Below are positions 26,120 to 35,257 of a stretch of DNA of 64,000 nt, piece after piece. Both the position numbers and the translations under genes were made by a program. The notes beneath the pieces are model-generated. The model was not told the origin of the DNA. It saw nothing but the letters and a program-made list of their open reading frames with translations, and did not search any database. The number at the start of each line of letters is the position of its first letter. Position 1 is the stretch's first letter. The stretch comes from Torymus aiolomorphi (taxonomy: Eukaryota > Arthropoda > Insecta > Hymenoptera > Torymidae): NCBI GenBank assembly GCA_036365515.1, contig CM070877.1, positions 6,767,001 through 6,831,000 on the forward strand, read 5' to 3'.

Positions 26120-27386
26120 TTCAAGTTTCTTGCATCGAAAAATAAGAAGAAACACGCATAAGAGAGAACAAGAAAGAGCTAAAATACTAGAAATGAGAAA
26201 GCAGAAGAAATAGAGACTGCTACAAAATGACCGGCTCATACAGAATAAGAAGTTGCAGGATGCGAGGAAACATTGTACCTAGCTTGGCCTAACCAGAACG
26301 TATGGCTACTGATAAAAAAAGCTGTAAGAAAGGTCCTTGGTAAAATCCTTATGGACATGTGGAGAAAAGAAGAATAAAAAGAGAATAAAGAGGAAAACCA
26401 CTCAACAAAAGAAATAGAAGCTGGTAATGAGCATTTTTCACTAATATAAATTTTGTTGTCTTCAATGACATAACGCTGTTATTAGGAACAGTAAAATTAA
26501 AAACAATATAATAAGATTAAAAGATTATTCATATATGAAAAATTTTAAATATTAGAATTGTAGGTATTTGCAGATACGAACCAATTAAATTTGATAAAAC
26601 CAGTATGAAATATGGAATGTCGGTATTGGAATTTTAATTAAAATCACCTTTCTACTAATGTATATGATTGCTCTACCATTGGATTTTTAGAAGCCTCCTT
26701 TAATTTGAATTGTAGTAATTAAAAGGCAATATTTTTTTTAATACTAATGAAAAGCTAATCGAAGACTCCTAAGCAATAATCAAACATGGATATTGATAAG
26801 TTAATAAGAATTATTTTTTCACATTTTCAATAGCCATATAGTTTTACTTATTATCATTTCACCCTGCAAATATCAAATAAAATGATGAGAATTACTTATA
26901 AATATTGCAAATATTACGAGCGGTAAATTTGGCGCGAAGCATTTGAAAGGAACGCTTTTGCAGGGCCATCGAAGCCAAAAAAATTCTACCCTGCGTCCCG
27001 AACTTCGCAGCACGTCATACCCGTAATCTCTTCAATTTTTCACGCGCGCGAGGGAGAAAAAAAATAGTGTCTCGCGGTATAAATAAGCATGAAAAAGGGG
27101 AAGTGACGTAGGAAGCTCCTTCTAGTTGCCCGGCCACACGTACTCGCTAGAAATAAGACAGCCAGGTAGAAGAAAATTCTCGGCAGCTGCAGCCGCGGCT
27201 GCCGAAGCGTTAAGAGTGTCGCCGCGGAACACCTTCTTTCTCTCTTCGGGGGAGAAAGAAGCGCGAGGTGCAGAGAGACACGACGACGATGTATAAAGCA
27301 CAGGGATTCCCCGGCTGTGCACGCGGGCGCAAACGTGTGTGTGTACCCGCGAAGACTTATTCCAAGGCATGTAAAATCCGTCGTAG
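26120..27386. other. No gene seen; AT-rich then CpG-rich
   Basis: The segment 26120-26930 is AT-rich; 26930-27380 is CpG-rich with an Ala/Arg-rich accidental frame on the minus strand. Confidence 0.55.
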
Positions 27387-27731
27387 GAAAAATCGCTACG
27401 GGTGTACATATACGCGTTGGGCTTACGAATTCTCTTTGTATTTTGTTTTCTTTCTTACTACATTTATACATTTATACATTTATACATTTATATAATGTCG
27501 TTGACTTTTGACAAATATTCTAGAATTTTTCCTCAACTGCTAGTTCTCAAAGCATTGACTTATAATAAAATTACCATTTATTTTGAGAAGAGAATTAATA
27601 CTTTATCTATTTACACTGATTTAAAATAAAATTTTTAATTTAATAATTTCGCCATATATAGTCATTTTTATTGAATTTAAAACTGGCTAAAAAAAATCAT
27701 GAAATTTTCAGTACGTAACTAGGGGGGCCGC
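27387..27731 (+). mobile_element. MITE-A copy 1 (plus orientation, right end truncated)
   Basis: It starts at GAAAAATCGCTACGGGTGTAC and matches the reverse complement of 28493-28852 along about 345 bp. Similarity stops in AACTAGGGGGGCCG near 27731, so the right end is lost or replaced. It contains a four-unit CATTTATA tandem repeat (about 27460-27492) and a 44-codon ATG frame at 27495-27629. That frame stays open in the other copy but has lost its ATG there. Confidence 0.75.
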
Positions 27732-27775
27732 ACCAACCCCCCGCTGTCTATATAAAAACTTCGTTTTTACATATG

Positions 27776-29454
27776 AGGCACGACCGCTACTATTCAGGAC
27801 AACCTTATATTTTCGACACTGCAAAAACTGTTACATCTTAAATACTAATATATTATATTTTGATGAAAACTGTAACGCATTTATGAAAAATTATTTGTTT
27901 TCTATAATGGCCAAAAATTGATTATTTTGATTGTATTCAAGCGTTTTTCATCGTTCTTTTAGGTTTAACTTACTAGAAATTGTTTTCGTGAAAATGTTTA
28001 TTAACTAAAAAGTTTTGTTCACTGAGGTCTACCACTTTTATATGCGATATTTCTGTATTAAATAAAATCCTATTAAATGATAAGCGAACATCGACTATTT
28101 AAGGTGTATTTACGCGTTATTAAAATCGTTTTTATAGGTTTAAATCGTCAGGAATTGATTATACACGGAAATGTTGAATGAAAAAAAGTATTTTCATTGT
28201 TATCTAAAACTTTTATATCTAATATTTCCGTGTAAAGTCAAATACTGGTGAATAATAAACGAAAATCGACTATTTCAGGTGTATTTAGGCATTAAAAATC
28301 GTTCTTATAAGTTTATTTCGTCAGAAACTGATTGTACATAAAAATGTTAAATGGAAAAAAGTTTTGTTTCAATATTATCTATAACTTTTGCATTTAACAT
28401 TTTTGTATAAAATCAAATCCGATTAAGTTATACCTGAAAATCAACCATTTTAGGTATATTTAGGCGTTAAAAATCGTTTTTTTGGATTTAACTGAAACAT
28501 CGCTATCGCGCGTAGAGGGGCACGGCCCCCCTAGTTACATACTGAAAATTACATGATTTTTTTAGACAGTTTTAAATTCAATAAAAATTACTACATATGG
28601 CGAAATTATTAAATTAAAAATTTTATTTTAAATCGGTGTGAATTGATAAAGTATTAATTCTCTTCTCAAAATAAATGGTAATTTTATTAGAAGTCAATGC
28701 TTTGAGAACTAGCAGTTGAGGAAAAATTATAGAATATTTGTCAAAAGTCAACGACAGTATATAGGGGTAAATGTATAAATGTAGTAAGGAAACAAAATAC
28801 AAAGAGAATTCGTAAGCCCAACGCGTATATGTACACCCGTAGCGATTTTTCAGGTCAGGAATTGATCGTACAAAAAAATGTTCAATAGGAAAAAGTTTTG
28901 TTTTAATATTATCTATAACTTTAACAGTTAACATTTTTGTGCAAAGTCAAATCCTGTAAAGTAATAGCAAAAAACGATTATTTTTTATGTTCTTAGCGGT
29001 TTTTTCGCTATTGTATTGCCAAATATTGTTCGTAGAAAAAAATGTTCAATGTAAAAAAGATGTGTTTTAATTAGTTTTAGCAGATGCATTTGTTGTTTTT
29101 GACTTAAAAATAATTTTGTATAAACTGAGCTTAAAAATCTGTTTTTTGAAATTTTTATTTGCTCTGCTATTTTTTTATTTTCCGATGGATTCGGCTCGGT
29201 AGAGAATTGTCAGTTACTTATAATTAGACGAGTATCTGCTCCAAAGCCCATTTGGCTCTATCGAAATTTCGCTGAGACAATCAGGTTACTTGATCATATA
29301 CATACATACAGACATACATACATCTTGGTAAACGCTTAAAATGGACTCATTTTGGATGGAAAATAGTTTTTAGGTTGTAAATTTTCAGAATTTGAAGTGT
29401 TACAATTTTCGCCCTGACGAAAATATAAGGCTCTCCCGAGAAGCGGTCGTGCCT
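27776..29454. mobile_element. Non-autonomous element with long TIRs and internal ~175 bp repeats
   Basis: AGGCACGACCGCT at 27776 is inverted at 29442-29454. The match continues inward for about 60 bp: CCTTATATTTTCG pairs with CGAAAATATAAGG, and CAAAAACTGTTACA with TGTTACAATTTTCG less exactly. Inside are at least two complete ~175 bp repeat units and the 3' segment shared with 18650-19721. A separate 360 bp MITE (28493-28852) has landed inside one repeat unit. No transposase is visible. Confidence 0.7.
28493..28852 (-). mobile_element. MITE-A copy 2, inserted in a ~175 bp repeat unit
   Basis: Termini TGAAACATCGCTA (28493) and TAGCGATTTTTCA (28840-28852) are imperfect inverted repeats. The flanks GGATTTAAC and TCAGGAATTGATCG are the two halves of one ~175 bp repeat unit, so this insertion is younger than the array. 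The inserted sequence is the inverted counterpart of 27387-27731. Confidence 0.8.
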
Positions 29455-29604
29455 AAAAATAAGATAATATTTACACATGAAATAAGACTTATACTTAATA
29501 TACATATCATTTCTCTAAATGCTGATGATCAGCCCCCTTAGACAAAATTGCTGTGAAGAAACAGACTGAAAATCCAAAAGATTCCCAGATGCAAATATTC
29601 TTCT

Positions 29605-30063
29605 GGATTCTATCTGAATTTTCACCTCAATTTTCACATGAAATTCCACCTGCAGATTACGTGAAATTTAGGTGAAATTCAGATAAATTCATGTAAATGT
29701 CATGTGAATTTCCTGTGAATTTCGCGTATAAAAAGTTTAAAAACGGAAGGTGAATTTCATCTGAGATTCATTCAAAATTCACGTGAGTCTCTACTGAAGT
29801 AAGTTCCAACTTTATTTATATAAAATCATCTGGAGGAAAATGTTAATATAAATATAAAGCCAGAAATTATTTCAGTAGAGACTCACGTGAATTTTGAGTG
29901 AATCTCAGGCGAAATTCACGTTCCGTTTTTAGACATTTTCTACGGAGATTCACAGGAAATTCACTTGGCATTTATATGAATTTATCTGAATTTCACCTGA
30001 ATTTGATTTAATCTGCAGATGGAATTATATGTGAAAATTCAGGTGAAAATTCAGGTGGAATCC
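29605..30063. mobile_element. Foldback element rich in TGAATTTTCACCTGAA motifs, ~460 bp
   Basis: The arms (about 29605-29805 and 29866-30063) are reverse complements. GAGTCTCTACTGAA pairs with TTCAGTAGAGACTC at the centre, and GGATTC...TTTTCACCT pairs with AGGTGAAAA...GAATCC at the ends. Each arm is itself built from many short direct and inverted copies of GTGAATTTC / GAAATTCAC. The spacer is about 60 bp. Confidence 0.8.
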
Positions 30064-30070
30064 ATATTAG

Positions 30071-30193
30071 TACATTACGATACTAGTGGCATAAGTTGCA
30101 CTTTACGGCACGGCGTGTATAGGCGCCCAAGCGTAGCGAATGCGTTTAACGCCATGCCATAAAGAATGACTTATGACACGTGTATCGTACATT
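30071..30193. repeat. Short imperfect palindrome, ~120 bp
   Basis: CATAAGTTGCACTTTACGGC on the left pairs with GCCATAAAGAATGACTTATG on the right, part of about 42 bp arms. It lies directly between the 29605-30063 foldback and the P-like element. Sequence to 30420 includes another inverted pair, AAGGTGATTATTTACCGCAT (about 30292) and ATGCGGTAAAAATCACCTTA (about 30354). Confidence 0.6.
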
Positions 30194-30474
30194 ATTTTAT
30201 AGCACTGACTGTATAAATCCGCCATGTCACGCCTATTCGTGCCCTTAGCAGTCCATTTTTGCACCGTACAGAATCGCCCGAGCGATAGCTCGGAAGGTGA
30301 TTATTTACCGCATGAGACGTTTTTCGCACGAACAAAGCGAGTAAGAAAAGTCGAATGCGGTAAAAATCACCTTACGCACCAGTGTCATACAGTATTTTAT
30401 ACCACGAAAGCCGAATAATCATATTAAAGTTATGATTTTGAGGTTAGAGTGGTATAAAGAACATTTGCAACCGA

Positions 30475-30578
30475 CAGAGAATATAGAATATATTATCTTA
30501 CTCATAGAAGGTCGGATCGGGGGGTTTCGGTGAAGTTGAATTAAGCGTTAGTTCCGTACCCCATGAGGCAGGCGGTGC
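30475..30578 (+). repeat. Left terminal inverted repeat of the P-like element
   Basis: Its reverse complement is found at 33657-33757 with a few mismatches. The inner extension GCTACGTTCGAGCTGCGCGCGAATTTGAAATAACACATG (30580-30617) is also present in inverted form, but at 32866-32910, on the far side of the internal palindrome. Confidence 0.85.
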
Positions 30579-31045
30579 TACGTTCGAGCTGCGCGCGAAT
30601 TTGAAATAACACATGATGAAACCACTTATATCATACATTTAATATTTGCAAAAATCAAAGAAAGCTATTTTTGGGAGGGAAAACGTAAGTATAAATAATT
30701 ACAAATTAATAAAGATAGAATAATAAAACGAAATATTGGTAATTATAAGAAAATGATGTAATTATTATTTGAAATGATAGTAGAAATTATCATAATATTT
30801 TTAAAAAAATTATAAATTTTTTACTTCATACAATTTAAAATAATAACATTTTAATTTAATTTATACATATAAAAAGTTCACAAAATTAATATTAAGAATT
30901 TTAACATTTTAAGATTTGCTTTCCTGTACTTAGCTAATGCCAATAACATTAAATTAATACAATATTTTTAGTATTCAAGAGCTTTACAAATTTACAAAAC
31001 AATCTAGATATTTAAACATTTTACCGTCAAACATCTGCAAACATT

Positions 31046-32190
31046 CTAACCACGGTATCGCATCTTGCAAAGCTTTTTCGACCTGAGGTTTAGCATCACA
31101 TAAACCGCGACTAAAAGGATTGGATGTACTAATTCTTTTGTACCGGAACCCGTTATCATGGCTCTCGACACTGATCCAATAAAAATCTGCACAGCTAACT
31201 TTAAGTTCATTTTTTGAAAATTATTAGGATCTAAGTGTAGGTCGCTCAATTTTGGGGCAGCTCTACTACTTTTAAAACGTTTAATTTCACGTAATTTCCG
31301 AATAGCATTCCATGAAATTGTTTCATCGTCTATTACGAAATCATTTTTCATTAAATTATTTCTGTAACATTTAAAGAGATGAGAAACATCGAAATTGAAA
31401 TAATTACGTTCGTGTCGTTCAACGTAGGGTTTATCTTCGCTAATGTTTAAGTCAATTATAGCCTTTTGACTAGACGCGCCTTGATCCGAGACCATACATT
31501 TAATTTTTAACCCTGTTTTTTCAACGGAATCAATCAGATCAAGAATGATATCTTTCAATCTATCACCGGATACGGGACCTTTTGAAAATACAAAGAAAAT
31601 TGCTTATTTCCAATTGTACGATAAACCTGATAGCATGAATGCTAATACGGTAGTTGCTTGCTCTCCCGTTCTTCCATATCTTATACCTAAATCAGCAAAA
31701 CCCTCAATATAATCCTCTTTCAAATTGTACTCCAAAAACGGCCTAATTGATATTTCATCCCACATCCCACATTAACACACATTTTTTTTTTGAAAATTAG
31801 ACATTGACTCGGCTTTACTTTTAAGCAATTTGAATAAATCTTCGTTGATATCCGGTTTCAAAGTTAATTCATTAACCCACTCTTTTATTATAGTTAAACA
31901 TGGTAAACTTAATTTTTGTTCTTGTTTTAAAAAATTGTAAGCTTTCGGTGACTTGTAATATCAACTCAAAGCAAGCAATTTTTCGTCATCTTCCCATTTC
32001 TTTTCCTTATTAGAATCATTTAATTACATTTTTAAAAATGTTAATGCATTTTCGTTTAAAAATTTTGACCAGCTTCCAATACCTCTTTTTCATTTAAATC
32101 TTTTTTAGTATTGAAACGTTTCGTTTGACGTCGAATTTTTTGCAACAAAACTTTATACCACTTAACAATAATACTACTTTCACTAATAAT
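31046..32190 (-). pseudogene. P-element/THAP9-type transposase, degenerate
   Basis: The longest intact piece is 31558-31046 (170 residues). It includes MVSDQGASSQKAI, NYFNFDVSHLFKCYRNNL and KMNLKLAVQIFIGSVSRAM, arranged as in the RNase H-like core and following region of P-element/THAP9 transposases. Upstream on the same strand (about 31560-32190), frames continue with typical pieces: SPKAYNFLKQEQKLSLPCLT, then a segment with DEISIRPFLEYNLKEDY, then FADLGIRYGRTGEQATT. They are broken by at least three stops or frameshifts, for example near 31600, 31775 and 31960. No N-terminal THAP zinc finger is visible. The protein cannot be made; it dates the element as old. Confidence 0.85.
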
Positions 32191-32897
32191 AAAATTTACT
32201 ATTTTTAAACTTATAAAGCTGAATTACAAATGCACTTTTAAGTAAAAACTATATAAGACACATCCACATGGATTGGTCGCTACTCGCAGAATGAAAACAA
32301 AATAAACACTGATTGTTTTTTTAGCGCCGCGACGCTTTTCTATAGGTATAATCTCTGCTGCTGTTCTTCCGCCGTTTTTATATTATAGATATGGATAACT
32401 AAAACATTTAGTTTTATAATTTTCATTAGAAATGTAAGATTCTTTTAGAAAATCAATTTTATTTGTAATGAATTTTATCTTTTTTATAAATATATTACTC
32501 TTTTATATGAACATCTACACAACTGTGTGTAAATAAATAAATACTTACCAATATGCTGCATACAAAATTATAATATTTCTAAATACTTTGTAGTCCAATT
32601 ATTTTAAAACTTGCATGACGACTTCTACGAACATTTTATCTGACTGAATTTTCATTTAAGTGTGGGATAGTTAAAATTAAATATGCATCGTTTATCGAAT
32701 TTATTACATTTCAAATAATTCTTCAGTTTTTAAAGATGTAACATTCATCTATACTACAAATTAAGTATATATTTACTTAAAAATATTAAGAAAAATTCCA
32801 AGCTAAATATTTAATAACTTTATCCAAATAAATGACTAAGGTTTACGGTTCAAGTAGTTTCGCTATTTGAATCTCGCGCGAAGCTGGACCGTAGCTC

Positions 32898-33291
32898 CGC
32901 ACTATGTGTTATTCGTGAAGAATTTGTGAAAAAATCAAATATCTTGAGATCAACAAAAGATATGAAGATGCGGTAAACGGGATTTTAAAGGTAAAGAGGT
33001 AATCTTTAAAGGAAAACTATTGACTAAGACCATATCGTAAGCCAGGCTCTTAAAAAATCACTAAAACTTCCAATTTATTTATTTATTTATTTTTTTTTTC
33101 GTAAATAGGTCTTTTGAAACTATTCACACTTTAACAAAAAATATATTTGTCAAAAAGTTAAGTAAAAAATCTTTATTTTATCCCAAACAAAATTTTTTTG
33201 GTTCCATTTTTCGCGGAGTTATGGTAATTTTAAGCAATCAAGGTGTTTTGTTTTGACCTTTCACTATTTGGCCTAGATCATAATTAAATTT

Positions 33292-33323
<32 letters not shown>

Positions 33324-33656
33324 CGTGCTTAAAATTACCATAATTCCGCGAAAAATGGAACCAAAAAATTTTGTTTCAGGTAACATTAAAGGTGTTTTAC
33401 TCTACTTTTTGACAAATTTTTGTTAAAGTGTGAATGGTTTCAAAAGACCTATCTACAAAAAACGAAAAAAAATTAAAAAATTGGTAATTTTAGTGATTTT
33501 TTAAGGGCCTGGCTTACGACAAGGTCTTAGTCAATTGTTTTCCTTTAAAGGTGACCTCTTTACCTTTAAAATTCCGTTTGTCGCATCTTCATATCTTTTT
33601 TTGATCTCAAGATATTTGATTTTTTCACAAATTTTTCACGAATAACACATAGTGCG
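32898..33656. repeat. Large internal palindrome in the P-like element
   Basis: The left arm 32898-33236 and right arm 33326-33656 are reverse complements along their whole lengths with scattered differences. Landmarks are ACTATGTGTTATTCGTGAA against TTCACGAATAACACATAGT, and GGTAATTTTAAGCA against TGCTTAAAATTACC. The ~90 bp spacer holds a (TA)n/(TG)n microsatellite at about 33290-33324. A transcript across it would fold into a hairpin of over 300 bp. Confidence 0.85.
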
Positions 33657-33757
33657 TCGCCTGCCTCATGGGGTATGGAACTAACGCTTAATTTGGCTTC
33701 ACCGAAACCCCCCGATCCGACCTTCTATGAGTAAGATCATATGTTCTATATTCTCTG
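33657..33757 (-). repeat. Right terminal inverted repeat of the P-like element
   Basis: This is the reverse complement of the left TIR, starting with CGCCTGCCTCATGGGGTA and ending with CTATATTCTCTG. It joins directly to the outer end of the internal palindrome's right arm. Confidence 0.85.
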
Positions 33758-33764
33758 CAACCGG

Positions 33765-34366
33765 GTTACCAAAATAGGACATTTTACAAAAGGTCGAGTA
33801 AATTTTTCTTATTTCTCGTAAGATTTGCTGTAAGTCTGGTCATTTTTTAATTCTTCCATACTGTTATAAAATAATAATATAGCAATTACTCCAAAGCTAT
33901 TTGTAATTTTTATTAAATCTTTTTCTACATCCAAAACAAATTTTGTAATATTTAATAATGTTCTATAACATTCATAGCATCATGAACTTTCTAGCAAATA
34001 GATATATTTCCAAGAATAGTATTTTAATAGATCTTGGTTGCTTACAACTAAACATAATTTACATATTACAAATTGAATAAGGTCAGAATGAGTCGTAATA
34101 ATACAATTATAATTTGAATGTAAGACCTTCATGTTTTTATAGAGGAATTTAATTTAAGCCAATTCTTTAATCGTGATATAAAATAGTTTTTAATATTTAT
34201 TTAAAGCTATATCTACTTATAGACACAGTTTTAAAATTAATTTACAATTGTACTTAATTCAATTTAAAAAAGAAAATTATTAAATCATTATTATTTAGAA
34301 CGTAAATATCTAACACTTTAATTTCAATACTTTGTTACAAATAATAATTTACTTTATACTATTACA
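33765..34366. other. AT-rich intergenic gap between the P-like element and lin-52
   Basis: About 600 bp of very AT-rich sequence has no open frame or repeat I can name. It must hold any longer lin-52 3' UTR. Confidence 0.55.
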
Positions 34367-34372
34367 TTTATT
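34367..34372 (-). terminator. Candidate poly(A) signal of lin-52
   Basis: On the minus strand the stop codon TGA runs straight into AATAAA (TGAATAAATG), so the hexamer overlaps the stop. If used, the 3' UTR would be only a few tens of bases. The AT-rich sequence further downstream offers other weak signals. Confidence 0.45.
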
Positions 34373-34886
34373 CATTTTTGCTTAAATATATTCAAATACT
34401 TTCCTCTCGTCATCTCTTTTGCTTCTTCTAATCCCAACTTATATGCTGTGTCGTGAAGTTTCTTTACTTCCAATACAAGTTCATTCAGTGATAAATTTCC
34501 AAGTTGATACAGCTGATTTGTATCATCCTCCGTTAAAGTATTTGGCAAAGCTGGTACTTCTGTCCGTGGTAAGTTTTGTGCAACAAATTTTGATATGCTT
34601 TCTTCTGGCCACAAGTCAGGTGATGCTCTATCCAATTTCTCGAGACTCATTAAACTTTCTTCTGTGATAGATATGTCAGTTTGTTCTATAATGTCACTTT
34701 CTATGATCATTTTCTCCATTGCAAAACTTTCTCAAAACAAAAAAAATATATGATAATTATATAAGTGTATAGAAACTGTGTATTACAATAATTAAATAGA
34801 TGTTTGATCAAAATTAATATAATATAGCATCTACAAAATATAAGAAATGTATACTTCTTACCAGTTAGGTTAAAAACTGACTTCAT
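34372..34886 (-). CDS. lin-52: LIN52 homologue, DREAM/MuvB complex subunit
   Basis: Minus strand. The uninterrupted frame 34719-34372 encodes 115 residues, about the length of animal LIN52 (human about 116). Residues 26-39 read LEKLDRASPDLWPE, the family signature, and the C-terminal block has LGLEEAKEMTRGKYLNIF, also a LIN52 hallmark. Residues 23-29 (LMSLEKL) fit the LxSxExL motif that, in the human protein, binds the pocket of p107/p130. Ser33 corresponds to the DYRK1A-phosphorylated serine that licenses DREAM assembly (family knowledge). The product should be a small nuclear scaffold subunit of the cell-cycle gene repressor. A possible first coding exon lies at 34886-34862: 25 nt starting at ATG, followed by GTAAGA. 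It joins in frame across a 131 nt intron (34861-34731, acceptor TTTTGAG) and adds 12 residues (MKSVFNLTESFA). Which start is used cannot be decided from sequence. The gene is divergent from the TPR-RRM gene. Identity is confident; the 5' structure is not. Confidence 0.93.
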
Positions 34887-35257
34887 AGAAAGTTATAACA
34901 CAAAATTATTATTGTTCGTCTTTTCTGTTCTTAATTTGGATATATCAATTATTTATTAGAAGGAAAAAAATAATTGTACTTTATTTTATTGAAAATAAAC
35001 CAAATAATACACTCGCATTCTCAACTATATACGAATCTCGTCTGATTGTTTACGTTTTCGAAATCGCTCGAATGGCTCGTTGAAAGGTTATAGAAGTAAA
35101 AATGGCGCGTTATGACTAAAAGCAAGGTTAGGTTGGATCATCTCGAATCACGAATTGTCTGCAGTGGAATATCTTGTGCGCGCGCGTGTTTTTATTAGGC
35201 ATTTGGATTTGATTTCCGTGTTCTTGCAAAAAATAGAAGTATTAAGTTTATTACTAG
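34887..35257. promoter_or_regulatory. Shared intergenic promoter region of lin-52 and the TPR-RRM gene
   Basis: About 370 bp separates the outermost candidate lin-52 ATG (minus) from the ATG of the TPR-RRM gene (plus), so both promoters and both 5' UTRs must fit here. The middle (about 35030-35200) is locally richer in G+C and CpG than the flanking gene bodies and contains TTTTCGAAATCGCTCGAATGG-like sequence around 35055-35075. No convincing TATA box is placed for either gene. A CpG-containing bidirectional promoter is inferred from geometry and composition only. Confidence 0.6.

Larger units (their letters stand above)
30475..33757 (-). mobile_element. Decayed P-element-like DNA transposon with long TIRs
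   Basis: The left end (from CAGAGAATATAG at 30475) is repeated inverted at the right end (33757 going left). About 100 bp match closely, including ACTCATAGAAGGTCGGATCG, GGGGGGTTTCGGTGAAG and TAGTTCC(A/G)TACCCCATGAGG. The flanks carry a candidate 8 bp duplication, GCAACCGA (30467-30474) against GCAACCGG (33757-33764, if the last G is counted as flank). An 8 bp duplication is what P superfamily elements make. Inside lies a broken P/THAP9-type transposase on the minus strand. The right side is occupied by a near-perfect palindrome. The total of about 3.3 kb is close to an autonomous P element, but the coding region is dead. Confidence 0.85.

Noticed and set aside
25922..26239. 105-codon Cys/Phe-rich minus-strand frame
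   Set aside because: It overlaps the candidate piggyBac-like MITE and AT-rich sequence, with no domain seen.
27460..27495. Telomere-like tandem repeat
   Set aside because: The unit is CATTTATA repeated about four times inside MITE-A copy 1, not TTAGG.
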